The position numbers were made by a program, and so were the translations under genes. DNA of 64,000 bases from the NCBI RefSeq assembly GCF_035978755.1, contig NZ_CP108414.1, positions 3,410,001-3,474,000 on the forward strand. The letters run 5' to 3'. Positions 41,925 to 51,600 of this stretch are shown piece after piece. Every line of letters begins with the position of its first letter. The stretch's first letter is position 1. The notes beneath the pieces were generated by a model. The model saw nothing but the letters and a program-made list of their open reading frames with translations, did no database searches and was not told where the DNA came from. Source of the DNA: Streptomyces sp. NBC_01298. Its GTDB lineage: Bacteria > Actinomycetota > Actinomycetes > Streptomycetales > Streptomycetaceae.

Positions 41925-44303
41925 CTAGTTCTTCGCGTTTTTGTCCTTGGCCGCCTGCGCCGGCTTCTTCCAGCCGATGTCCTGGTAGCGCGGAGCTCCG
42001 AGGCCGAAGGCGCCCGCGTTGGTGAGACCCGGCTTCACGGCCACCAGCTCGGGGCGCTGGTAGAGCGGGATGGACCCGGCCGTGGCCCAGATCCGGGCGT
42101 CGGCCTTGCGCATCAGGTCGCGGGAGGCCGCCTCGTCCAGCTCGCCGAGCGCCTGGTCGAAGAGCTGGTCGATGTGGTCGGTGCCGACCCGGGTGTAGTT
42201 CTGTTCGACCAGGAGCGAGCCGTCGGCGGCCGGCTCCGGCTTGGCGAAGATGGGCCGGGCGTCGGTCGCCGGGTAGGCGGTCGCGGGCCACGAGTAGAGC
42301 GCCAGGTCGTACTGGCCCGAGGCGATGTGGTCCTTGAAGAAGCTCTCGTCGGCCACCTTGACCAGCTCGGTCTGCACGCCGACCTTCTGGAGCACCTGCG
42401 CGATCCGCTCGCCGACCGTGCGCAGCGCCTCCGAGCCGGGGCCGGCCGGCAGGACGAAGCGCAGGGCGAGGGGCTTGCCGTCCTTGGCGAGCGTGTTCCC
42501 GGAGGTGCGCACGGCCTGCTTGGCGGGGGCCGGGGCGGGGCTGGCCTTGGCCGGGTCCGCCGGTTCGGCCGCGGTCTCGGCGTCGAGGGCCGGGCTGCGC
42601 TTGCCGTCGTCCACGGCGTTGGCGGCGTTGGCCTGGGCCTGGGCCTCGGCCTGGGCGCGCAGGTGCTGCTCCTGGAGGTCGGCGAAGGGGGCCGGGGCGA
42701 GCACCGGGGAGGGGTGGTTCTGTCCGCTCTGCCCGTCCGCCGCGAAGGCGTCGGCGTCGACGATCTCCCCGTCGGGCTGCCCGTCGGGCTGCCCCTCGGG
42801 CAGCCCGTCCGGCTGCCCGTCGCCGTTGCGTCCGTCGTCCTGGCCGACGATGTAGAGGCCGTCGTTCCCGGTGCCCGGGCCCGCGGCCGGGACGGAGGGG
42901 GTCTTGGAGTCGTCCGTCTCCTTGGAGGCCTCCGAACCCGCCTTCGCGCCGGCCGGCTCGGTGATCTTGCCGCCGCGGCGCCAGCCGGCGTCCGCGAGCA
43001 GGGCCTGCGAGGCCTGGGGGTCCTGGCCGCCGAGGGCGTCGCTGTTGTCGGCGTACGCCTGCTGCCCGGCCAGGGCGAGGTGGCTGCCCACCGGCTTCGC
43101 GGGCAGGCCGAGCGGCTTGAGCACGATGTCGGCGAGCGCCTGGCGGTCCAGGGCACGGGCCACGGCGCGGCGCACCCGCTCGTCCGCGAGGGGGCCGCTC
43201 GCCCCGTTCATGGCGAGCTGCGTGTAGGCGGGCTCCAGGGACTTGCGGACGGTGAAGCCGCGCAGGGCGCCCTGCTCCTCGGCGTACCGCTTCACCGACT
43301 CCGCGTGCTTCTGGCGGGTGGCCTGGGCCTCCTTGGCCTTGTCCTCGTCCAGGCCGAAGGCCAGCGCCCACGAGAGGGTGGCCTGCGCGGCCGTCACGGA
43401 GGCGGCCGGGCCGTGGGCCCCGTCGGCCTTGGCGGCGTCGCGGCGGGCCAGGGCGATCCGGTCGGCCCCGGTGCGGTCGATCTCCGCGAGGTCGAGCTTG
43501 CCGGCGGCCAGCGCGGCGGGGCGTTCGGAGCGGGGCACCGCGGTGAGGACGAGGGTGTCGAGCTTGGCGGGGCTGCCCCACCAGCGCGGGTTGCGGGTCA
43601 GCGAGGCCGTGCCCGTCTTCTTGTCGATGGCGCCCAGCCCGAAGGGCCCCGCGGTGACCTTCAGGGCGCCCCGGGCCCCCTCGTTGAAGCTCTCCGGGGT
43701 GCCGGTGACCTGCTTGGGGTAAAGGGGGCTGAAGAGGGAGCGCCAGTCGGCGTACGGCCGGACGAAGGTGACCTTGACCTCCAGATCCGTCTTGCCGCGC
43801 TCGATCTTCTCGATCCGGTCGTACCCGGCGTTGCGCGCCGTCCAGTACGCGGAGTCCTTGCCGTTCAGCGCCCGCCACTGGGAGACGAAGTCGGCGGCGC
43901 CGATCTCGCGGCCGTCGCTCCAGACCGCCTGCTGGTTGAGCTTGTACAGGACGACCTGCTTGGGCTCCCGCTCGACGACCTCGGCCTTCTCCAGGTAGTC
44001 GGGGTTGGCCACCGGCCGCCCCTTGCCGTCCAGCACGAACAGCTGGGGCAGGACCGCCCCGGCGATCCGGTTGGTGGTGGTGTCCGCGTCGGCCTGGAAG
44101 GCGTTGAGGGTGCCCGGCATGGAGTCCACCGCCCACCGCAGCACCCCGCCGTCCTTGACCTTGTCGCGGGTGGTGGCCGCGATGTCCTGCCCGGCGGCGG
44201 CCGGGCCGCCCTCGTCTTCACCCGCGCCGCAGCCCGCGAGCAGCGGCAGTGCAAGAACTCCCGAGGTCAGGAGCGCCAAGGACCTGCGCCTTCTCTGGGA
44301 CAT
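41925..44303 (-). CDS. Peptide-binding lipoprotein with large low-complexity insert
   Basis: A 792-residue SBP_bac_5 protein. Lipobox LPLLAGC; mature part starts GAGEDEGGP. Residues about 60-430 and 640-780 are SBP_bac_5 sequence (LERNQQ-like regions, VRPYADWRSLFSPLYPKQV, SGQYDLALYSWPA). Between them lie about 170 residues of Pro/Asp/Gly/Ala-rich sequence (GQPDGLPEGQPDGQPDGE) that interrupts the second lobe. No ABC permease or ATPase is adjacent, so it must share a transporter or act alone. GGAGGT precedes the ATG. Confidence 0.87.
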   Translation of the reverse strand: MSQRRRRSLALLTSGVLALPLLAGCGAGEDEGGPAAAGQDIAATTRDKVKDGGVLRWAVDSMPGTLNAFQADADTTTNRIAGAVLPQLFVLDGKGRPVANPDYLEKAEVVEREPKQVVLYKLNQQAVWSDGREIGAADFVSQWRALNGKDSAYWTARNAGYDRIEKIERGKTDLEVKVTFVRPYADWRSLFSPLYPKQVTGTPESFNEGARGALKVTAGPFGLGAIDKKTGTASLTRNPRWWGSPAKLDTLVLTAVPRSERPAALAAGKLDLAEIDRTGADRIALARRDAAKADGAHGPAASVTAAQATLSWALAFGLDEDKAKEAQATRQKHAESVKRYAEEQGALRGFTVRKSLEPAYTQLAMNGASGPLADERVRRAVARALDRQALADIVLKPLGLPAKPVGSHLALAGQQAYADNSDALGGQDPQASQALLADAGWRRGGKITEPAGAKAGSEASKETDDSKTPSVPAAGPGTGNDGLYIVGQDDGRNGDGQPDGLPEGQPDGQPDGEIVDADAFAADGQSGQNHPSPVLAPAPFADLQEQHLRAQAEAQAQANAANAVDDGKRSPALDAETAAEPADPAKASPAPAPAKQAVRTSGNTLAKDGKPLALRFVLPAGPGSEALRTVGERIAQVLQKVGVQTELVKVADESFFKDHIASGQYDLALYSWPATAYPATDARPIFAKPEPAADGSLLVEQNYTRVGTDHIDQLFDQALGELDEAASRDLMRKADARIWATAGSIPLYQRPELVAVKPGLTNAGAFGLGAPRYQDIGWKKPAQAAKDKNAKN

Positions 44304-44354
44304 GGGTGGTACCTCCGGGACGGGGCGTGGGGGGAGCCGTGAAAGGGGATGTTT

Positions 44355-44387
44355 TGATCACGTTCGGCGGTATATGGAGCTGATCAC
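44355..44387. promoter_or_regulatory. Paired TGATCAC motifs around a TATAT box
   Basis: TGATCAC at 44355-44361 and again at 44381-44387 flank GGTATATGG. On the minus strand this lies 50-85 nt upstream of the lipoprotein gene. The spacing (26 bp, two to three helical turns) could suit a regulator binding both sites over a promoter. The rest of 44304-44664 shows no gene. Confidence 0.4.
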
Positions 44388-44664
44388 ACTGGTTGCCGAA
44401 ACCCACTGAAATCGACACCCCGCCGCACCCACCGCAGCCGACCCTCGCCACGCCGCGAACCCCACCCGTGCGGACCAATCCGGCTTGCTTTCCGGGTCGG
44501 CGTTCGCCCGTAAGAGGGACGAGAACGGGGGCGGGAGGGGCGCACGGTTCGCGACCGCGCGCCCGCAATCGCTGCACGTCCCTTCACAACGGGGGATGTG
44601 AGGCGCGACACTCGCAGGCGCACATGAGCGTTGCCACCGCACCCAGCGGAAGTGAGGGCAAGTC

Positions 44665-44886
44665 ATGTCCCTGCAAGATGATTTGACCGCCGTACGGCGC
44701 AACCTGAACGAGCTGGTCCGCTCCGTGGAACAGCTGGAACGGGATGTCGCCCGGCAGGCACCGGCCGCCTCCCGGCCTCCCGGGGAGGGCGCGATGATCA
44801 GCGTCCCGGACACCCCGTACGACAGCACGCTGTGGACGGACGCCGACGACGAAGGTCTCGGAGCCCGCGACCGCCGCGCCCCCTGA
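44665..44886 (+). CDS. Small coiled-coil protein, 73 aa, unknown
   Basis: The ATG follows GTGAGGGCAAGTC. The product begins MSLQDDLTAVRRNLNELVRS, a single amphipathic helix, then a Pro-rich linker and acidic tail (TPYDSTLWTDADDEG). It lies 104 nt upstream of sdhC on the same strand. I do not recognise the family. Third-position GC bias is typical of coding DNA. Confidence 0.65.
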   Translation: MSLQDDLTAVRRNLNELVRSVEQLERDVARQAPAASRPPGEGAMISVPDTPYDSTLWTDADDEGLGARDRRAP

Positions 44887-44990
44887 CGCGCGCCTCCCGC
44901 ACACCCCACCGCCCCACCGGACCCGGTCACCCGCAGCGACGGCGGCCGGGTCCCCCGGGGCACCCCTCATCACTCCACCCGGAGTCCCTC

Positions 44991-45815
44991 TTGGCCACAG
45001 GCACCCAACCATCGCCACAGCGGCCCGGCGGCGTCCACGACGCCTCGCGGGCCGCGATACCGGCCCGGCACCTGCGGACCGACCGGTGGTGGCTCTCGCC
45101 CGCCGGCACCGCGGCCGGGCTGCTCGCCTTCATCGTCTACTCGACCTGGCGGGCCTTCGCCAACGCCGACTACTACGCGGCGCCGTACGTCTCCCCGTTC
45201 TACTCCCCGTGCCTCGCGGAGAACTGCGCGGACATGCGCGGCGGCCCGAACCTCGACCTCTTCGGCAGCTGGTGGGGCCTGTCCCCCGCGCTGCTGATCC
45301 TGGTCTTCCCGCTCGGCTTCCGGCTGACCTGCTACTACTATCGCAAGGCCTACTACCGGGGCTTCTGGGCCTCGCCGCCCGCCTGCGCCGTCGCCGAGCC
45401 GCACGCCTCGTACAGCGGTGAGACGCGCTTCCCGCTGATCTTCCAGAACATGCACCGGTACTTCTTCTACGCGGCCCTGCCGGTGGCGGGCATCCTCACC
45501 TACGACACCGTGCTGACCTTCCGAAACGAGCAGTACGAGTGGGGCCACATGGGCCTCGGGACGCTGCTGTTCGTCGTCAACATCGGGCTGATCTGGGCGT
45601 ACACCCTGTCCTGCCACTCCTGCCGGCACATCATGGGCGGCCGCCTGAAGCACTTCTCCAAGCACCCGGTGCGCTACCGCCTGTGGGGCTGGATCAGCCG
45701 TCTCAACACCCGTCACATGCAGCTGGCGTGGGCCTCGCTGATCAGCGTCGCCCTGTGCGACTTCTACGTGTACCTGCTGGCCAGCGGCGCCTTCACCGAC
45801 CCGAGGATCTTCTAG
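44991..45815 (+). CDS. sdhC: Succinate dehydrogenase membrane anchor, Sdh1 type (5 TM helices)
   Basis: A 274-residue membrane protein with five helices (about residues 35-55, 95-116, 163-184, 197-216, 246-268). Histidines in MHRYFFYAAL, SCHSCRHIMGG and NTRHMQL could bind heme or quinone. The single long anchor and the order C-A-B match the Sdh1-type complex of actinobacteria, not the SdhC+SdhD pair of the other type. TTG 44991 after GGAG is inferred. The stop shares one base with the sdhA GTG. Confidence 0.8.
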   Translation: MATGTQPSPQRPGGVHDASRAAIPARHLRTDRWWLSPAGTAAGLLAFIVYSTWRAFANADYYAAPYVSPFYSPCLAENCADMRGGPNLDLFGSWWGLSPALLILVFPLGFRLTCYYYRKAYYRGFWASPPACAVAEPHASYSGETRFPLIFQNMHRYFFYAALPVAGILTYDTVLTFRNEQYEWGHMGLGTLLFVVNIGLIWAYTLSCHSCRHIMGGRLKHFSKHPVRYRLWGWISRLNTRHMQLAWASLISVALCDFYVYLLASGAFTDPRIF

Positions 45816-47767
45816 TGACCCAAGTGGAACGGCAGCAGTGGGACGTGGTCGTCGTCGGGGCCGGCGGTGCCGGGCTGCGGGCCGCGATCGAGGCGCGCGA
45901 GCGGGGCGCCCGTACGGCCGTGATCTGCAAATCCCTCTTCGGCAAGGCCCACACCGTGATGGCGGAGGGCGGGATCGCCGCCTCCATGGGCAACGTCAAC
46001 GAGGGCGACAACTGGCAGGTGCACTTCCGCGACACGATGCGCGGAGGCAAGTTCCTGAACCAGTGGCGGATGGCGGAGCTGCACGCCAAGGAGGCGCCGG
46101 ACCGGGTCTGGGAGCTGGAGACCTGGGGCGCGCTCTTCGACCGCACGCCCGACGGGAAGATATCGCAGCGCAACTTCGGCGGGCACGAGTACCCGCGGCT
46201 CGCGCACGTCGGCGACCGGACCGGGCTGGAGCTGATCCGCACCCTCCAGCAGAAGATCGTCCAGCTCCAGCAGGAGGACTTCAAGGAGTACGGGGACTAC
46301 GAGGCCCGGCTCAAGGTCTTCCAGGAGTGCACGGTCACGAGGATCTTGAAGACCGAGCCCGATAGCGGCTCCGCCGCGGACTCGAGGGTCTCCGGGACCT
46401 TCTGCTACGAGCGCGAGACCGGGCGGTTCTTCGTCCTGGAGGCCCCGGCGGTGGTGCTGGCCACGGGCGGGATCGGGAAGTCCTTCAAGACCACGTCCAA
46501 CTCGTGGGAGTACACGGGCGACGGCCACGCGCTGGCGCTGCTCGCCGGAGCCCCGCTGCTGAACATGGAGTTCGTGCAGTTCCACCCGACCGGTATGGTC
46601 TGGCCGCCCTCGGTCAAGGGCATCCTCGTCACCGAGTCGGTGCGCGGCGACGGCGGGGTGCTGCGCAACAGCGAGGGCAAGCGGTTCATGTTCGATTACA
46701 TCCCGGACGTGTTCAAGGAGAAGTACGCCCAGTCCGAGGAGGAGGGCGACCGCTGGTACGAGGACCCGGACCACAACCGGCGCCCGCCCGAGCTGCTCCC
46801 CCGCGACGAGGTGGCCCGGGCCATCAACTCCGAGGTCAAGGCCGGGCGCGGGTCCCCGCACGGCGGGGTGTTCCTGGACGTGTCCACCCGGATGCCGGCC
46901 GAGAAGATCAAGCGGCGGCTCCCGTCGATGTACCACCAGTTCAAGGAGCTGGCGGACGTGGACATCACCGCCGAGCCGATGGAGGTCGGCCCGACCTGCC
47001 ACTACGTGATGGGCGGCATCGCGGTCGAGTCCGACACGGCCGCCACCCTCGGGGTACCGGGCCTGTTCGCCGCCGGTGAGGTCGCGGGCGGGATGCACGG
47101 CTCGAACCGGCTGGGCGGGAACTCCCTGTCCGACCTGCTGGTCTTCGGCCGCCGGGCCGGGCTGCACGCCGCCGAGTACGCGGCGCGGGACGCCCCGGCC
47201 GTCGGCGGGCGGCCCGAGGTGTCCCAGGCGCAGATCGACGCGGCGGCCTCGGAGGCGCTGGCCCCCTTCCACGCCGCCGAGGGCGCGGAGAACCCGTACA
47301 CCCTCCACCAGGAGCTCCAGACGGCGATGAACGACCTCGTCGGGATCATCCGCCGGGAGGGCGAGATGGCCCAGGCGCTGGAGAAGCTCGCGGCCCTGCG
47401 CGTACGGGCCTCCCGGGCCGGGGTCGAGGGGCACCGGCAGTTCAACCCCGGCTGGCACCTGGCCCTGGACCTGCGCAACATGCTGCTCGTCAGCGAGTGC
47501 GTGGCCCGCGCCGCCCTGGAGCGCACCGAGAGCCGGGGCGGGCACACCCGCGAGGACTGCCCGGCGATGGAGCGGTCCTGGCGGCCGGTGAACCTGCTGT
47601 GCCGGCCGGTGACCGTGCCCGATGGAGACCTCGCTCCCGCCGACCCGGCCGCGGACCGGATCGAGCTGACCCGGGTGCGCACCGACCCCATCCGACCGGA
47701 CCTGCTCGCGCTCTTCGAGAAGGAAGAGCTGGTCAAGTACCTCGCCGAAGAGGAGCTGTACGAGTGA
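45815..47767 (+). CDS. sdhA: Succinate dehydrogenase flavoprotein subunit
   Basis: A 650-residue FAD protein: dinucleotide fold VVVVGAGGAGLRAAIEA, the covalent-FAD histidine in KAHTVMAEGGIAA, the capping-domain sequence VQFHPTGMVWP, and a dicarboxylate-site His/Arg near GSNRLGGNSLSDLLVFGRRA. GTG ACC CAA start, overlapping the sdhC stop. It oxidises succinate to fumarate with SdhB (or reduces fumarate). Confidence 0.93.
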   Translation: MTQVERQQWDVVVVGAGGAGLRAAIEARERGARTAVICKSLFGKAHTVMAEGGIAASMGNVNEGDNWQVHFRDTMRGGKFLNQWRMAELHAKEAPDRVWELETWGALFDRTPDGKISQRNFGGHEYPRLAHVGDRTGLELIRTLQQKIVQLQQEDFKEYGDYEARLKVFQECTVTRILKTEPDSGSAADSRVSGTFCYERETGRFFVLEAPAVVLATGGIGKSFKTTSNSWEYTGDGHALALLAGAPLLNMEFVQFHPTGMVWPPSVKGILVTESVRGDGGVLRNSEGKRFMFDYIPDVFKEKYAQSEEEGDRWYEDPDHNRRPPELLPRDEVARAINSEVKAGRGSPHGGVFLDVSTRMPAEKIKRRLPSMYHQFKELADVDITAEPMEVGPTCHYVMGGIAVESDTAATLGVPGLFAAGEVAGGMHGSNRLGGNSLSDLLVFGRRAGLHAAEYAARDAPAVGGRPEVSQAQIDAAASEALAPFHAAEGAENPYTLHQELQTAMNDLVGIIRREGEMAQALEKLAALRVRASRAGVEGHRQFNPGWHLALDLRNMLLVSECVARAALERTESRGGHTREDCPAMERSWRPVNLLCRPVTVPDGDLAPADPAADRIELTRVRTDPIRPDLLALFEKEELVKYLAEEELYE

Positions 47768-48537
47768 GTAGCTACGATGCCGCGTTCCGGATCTGGCGGG
47801 GCGACGCGGAGGGCGGTGAGCTGCGCGACTTCACCGTGGAGGTGAACGACGGGGAAGTGGTCCTGGACATCGTCCACCGGCTCCAGGCCACCCAGGCGTC
47901 CGACCTCGCGGTGCGGTGGAACTGCAAGGCGGGCAAGTGCGGTTCGTGCAGCGCGGAGGTCAACGGGCGGCCGCGGCTGATGTGCATGACGCGGATGTCG
48001 ACCTTCTCCCGCGAGGAGACGATCACCGTGACCCCGCTGCGGGCCTTTCCGGTCGTCCGCGACCTGGTGACGGACGTGTCCTTCAACTACCAGAAGGCGC
48101 GCGAGGTGCCCGCGTTCGTGCCGCCCGCCGGGGTGGCTCCCGGCGAGTACCGGATGCAGCAGATCGACGTGGAGCGCTCGCAGGAGTTCAGGAAGTGCAT
48201 CGAGTGCTTCCTGTGCCAGGACACCTGTCACGTGGTGCGCGACCACGAGGAGAACAAGCCCGCCTTCGCCGGTCCGCGCTTCCTGATGCGGGTGGCGGAG
48301 CTGGACATGCACCCGCTGGACGCGGCGGCCGAAGCGGGCCTGGACCGCAAGCGCACGGCGCAGGAGGAGCACGGGCTCGGCCTCTGCAACATCACCAAGT
48401 GCTGCACGGAGGTCTGCCCCGAGGGGATCAAGATCACCGACAACGCCCTGATCCCGCTGAAGGAGCGGGCCGTGGACCGCAAGTACGACCCGCTCGTGTG
48501 GCTGGGGAGCAAGATCGGGCGTCGCTCCGGTCGATAG
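47764..48537 (+). CDS. sdhB: Succinate dehydrogenase iron-sulfur subunit
   Basis: A 257-residue protein carrying a [2Fe-2S] ligand set (CKAGKCGSC and later C in RLMC), a [4Fe-4S] set (CIECFLCQDTC) and a third cluster set (CNITKCCTEVCP). GTG start overlaps the sdhA stop by 4 bp. It passes electrons from SdhA to the membrane quinone. Confidence 0.93.
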   Translation: MSSYDAAFRIWRGDAEGGELRDFTVEVNDGEVVLDIVHRLQATQASDLAVRWNCKAGKCGSCSAEVNGRPRLMCMTRMSTFSREETITVTPLRAFPVVRDLVTDVSFNYQKAREVPAFVPPAGVAPGEYRMQQIDVERSQEFRKCIECFLCQDTCHVVRDHEENKPAFAGPRFLMRVAELDMHPLDAAAEAGLDRKRTAQEEHGLGLCNITKCCTEVCPEGIKITDNALIPLKERAVDRKYDPLVWLGSKIGRRSGR

Positions 48538-48566
48538 CCGCCCCCAATCGTTCACTTGGCACGACA

Positions 48567-48612
48567 GAATGCCCCCTGAGCAACGTCGTTGACGTGAAGT
48601 CAGGGGGCATTC
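48567..48612 (+). promoter_or_regulatory. Hairpin that terminates sdh and covers the kinase ribosome site
   Basis: GAATGCCCCCTGA (48567-48579) pairs exactly with TCAGGGGGCATTC (48600-48612). An inner ACGTC/GACGT stem sits in the loop. The right arm includes the CAGGGGG that would serve as ribosome site for the GTG at 48616, so the structure can both end the sdh transcript and hide that site. Confidence 0.65.
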
Positions 48613-48615
48613 GCG

Positions 48616-51600
48616 GTGCGGGTGGGGGATCAGCTGGCGGGCCGGTACCGCCTCGAACAGCGGCTCGGCAAGGGCGGCTTCGGCGAGGTGTGGCGGGCGT
48701 TCGACACGGCACTGGACCGGGCCGTGGCGGTGAAGGTGCTCCTGGAGACGGCCATGTCCGACGAGGCGGTCGCCCGCTTCCGGCGCGAGGCCACCATCGG
48801 GGCGCGGCTCCAGCATCCCGGCATCACCGTGGTGCACGACGTGGGGCAGGAGGACGAGCGGCTCTTCATCGTCATGGAGCTGCTCGCCGGTGAGGATCTG
48901 CGCGCGGCGCTGGTCCGGGCTCCGGGCGGGATGCCGGTGGCGGTCGCGCTGGATCTCGCCGCCCAGACCGCCGAGGCGCTGGCCGCCGCGCACGAACGCT
49001 CGGTGATCCACCGGGACTTGAAGCCGGCCAACCTCTTCCTGCTGCCCGGGGGCCGGCTGAAGATCTGCGATTTCGGCATCGCGCACTCCTCGGACGCCAC
49101 GGCCGGCTGGACGGTCACCGGCCGGATCTTCGGCAGCCCGCCGTACATGGCCCCCGAGCAGTGGCGGGGCGAGCGGGTGGACGCCCGGTGCGATCTGTAC
49201 GCGCTGGGGGGCGTGCTGTACGCGCTGCTGAGCGGGGAGCCGCCCTTCGGGGAGGCGGAGGTCCCCTACGTCCTGATGCGCCGGCACATCGAGGACCGGC
49301 CGCGCCCGCTGCGGGAGGCCGGCCTGCCGGTTCCGCCGGAGGTGGAGCGGCTGGTGGGGCAGCTGCTGGAGAAGAGCCCGGCGGACCGGCCGGAGTCGGC
49401 GGACGCGGTGGCCGCGGGGCTGCGGGCGCTGCTGCGGGCGGGGGCGGGCGCGGGTCCCGGGACGGGGTCGGTGGTGGGGTCCGCGGTGCCCGTCGGGCGT
49501 GCGGCCTCGGCGGCGCCGGGCGGTCCGGAGACCCCGGGCGGTACGGCTGCTCCGGGGGCCGTACCGGACGGGGCCGTACCGGACGGGGCTGCTCCGGACG
49601 GGGCTGCCGGGGGCGGGTTCGGGCCGGCCTCCCTGTACGCGCCGGACACTGGGGGCGGGTTCGGGCCCGTGTCCATCCCCGCGCCGGACACCTGGGGCCG
49701 GTTCGGGCCCGCATCCGCGTCCGCCCCCGGTGCCGGGGGTACGCCCGGTGCCGCCTCCGCGCCCGGTGCCGTGTCCGCTCCCGGTGCCGTGTCCGCTCCC
49801 GGCACCGGGGGCGGGCCCGCGGCGGCCGCCGTGCCGGACACCGGGGCCGTTCCCGTTCCCGTACGGGACTTCGTACGGGAGCTGCTGCTGGAAGCCGAGG
49901 AGTCGCTCCGGGCACTGCCCGCCGGCGCCCCGGCGCGGATCGAGGTGCTGGCCCTCGCCGCCGATGCCGCGGCCCGCTTCGACGGCGGGCTCGCCGGCCG
50001 GCTGCTGGCCGACGCCGAGGCCGCCGCGTGGGCCGGCGACGGGGGCGACGGGGCTCGGGCGGCCCGACTGCTGACCGGGCTGGCCAAGGACGTCTCCGCG
50101 CACGCCCCGGCCCGGGCCCGGCGGCTGCTGACCGACGCGCAGCAGGCGCTGTTCACCGTGTTCGGCTCCAACCGGTCGGGCCCGCTGCGCGCGGTGGCGG
50201 AGGAGCTGGCCCGGGTGGCGCCGGAGCAGGCCGCGCGGATCGCGGCGGACCACTTCGCCGACAGCCCGGCCGAGAAGCGGCTCGGCGCCCGCATCGCCAC
50301 GGCCGTCGCGGCGGCCGACCCCGCCGAGGCCGAACTGCGCCTCGCGCTGATCCAGGACGCCGGGCTGCGCGGGGCCGCCACCTACGACACGGTGCTGGCC
50401 GTCGCCCCGAACGATCTGGCGGCGGCCCTGCGGCTGAGCGAGCGGATCGGCTCCGCCGGGGGCCGGCTGCTGGCGCTGTGCCAGGTGGCCCGAGACCGCG
50501 CGGCGGCCGGGGACGCGGCGGGCGGGTCCCGGGCGCTGGAGCAGGCCGAGGAGGAACTGCCCCGGTTCCTGGAGGAGCGGGCGGCCTGGCTGCGCGAGGA
50601 GGCCGCGCACCACACCGAGCAGGGACGGCTCGTACAGGCGGAGCGGCTGCGGAACCAGGCCTCCGGCCTGCTGCGCCGCCACCCGCAGGAGGCCGCCGAC
50701 GAAAAGGCCCGCCACGCCCTGGACTCGCTGGCCTCGGCGCGGGCCGCCGTCGAGCGGGAGGGGCGGCCGCCGCTGGACCCGGCCGTGGCGCGGGAGCGCG
50801 CGGGCCGGGCCCGGAATCTGCCCGATGCGGCGGAACGGGCACGCTCGCTGGCCCGGATCGCCCGGGAGTGCGTGGCGACGGCCGGGGTGCCCTGGTTGCG
50901 GGAGGCCGCCGCCGATGCCGGGAGCCCCCTGCCGGCGGGTACGACGGTCACCGGTCGCGACGGGACGGTGCCGCGCGGCCGCGCGGCGGCCCCCGGCGCT
51001 CGGGCGTGGCACACGAGCGCCCGGCCGGCCGGCCTGTACGCGGCCGGTGCGCGCGTGGTGTGGCGCAAGGGGACCGAGGTGGGCTGCGTACGGGTGGACG
51101 CGGGCGCGACGCTCTGGACGGCGTACGCCGACGAGGGCGCGGCCGCTCCGCCGCTGCCGGGGACCGGGCCGCTGCTGGTGTCCTGCGAGGCGGACGCGGC
51201 CACGGTGTACGTCCAGGTCCGGCGGGACGACGCGGCGGGGGTGCGGCTGCTGGCGCGCGATCCGCGCGACGGGCGGGTGCGGTGGTGGCGGGACCTGCCC
51301 GTGGAGCGGCCGCTGCACAGCGCCGGGCCGGTGCTGGTGCTCGGTGCGCCCGGTGATCTGACGGCGCTGCGGGCCGAGACGGGCGAGGTCCTGTGGCAGC
51401 GGACGCTCCCGGACTCCGCCACCCGCTCCCCCGCGGCGGTGGGCGACTGCCTGGTGCTGGCGGACGACCGGCTGGTCCAGGCCCTGCACCTGCCGACCGG
51501 CCGCCCGGTGTGGTCCTTCCCCCGGGCCCGCCCGGAGGAGCGCGCGCTGCACGGGCAGCAGCTGTCCGGCGGCCCGGTGCACCTGCTGGACGGGGGCGCG

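Noticed and set aside
41848..44136. A 762-codon frame overlapping the third binding-protein gene
   Set aside because: The alternative frame is Arg/Gly/Pro low-complexity, whereas the chosen frame has a lipobox and SBP_bac_5 motifs.
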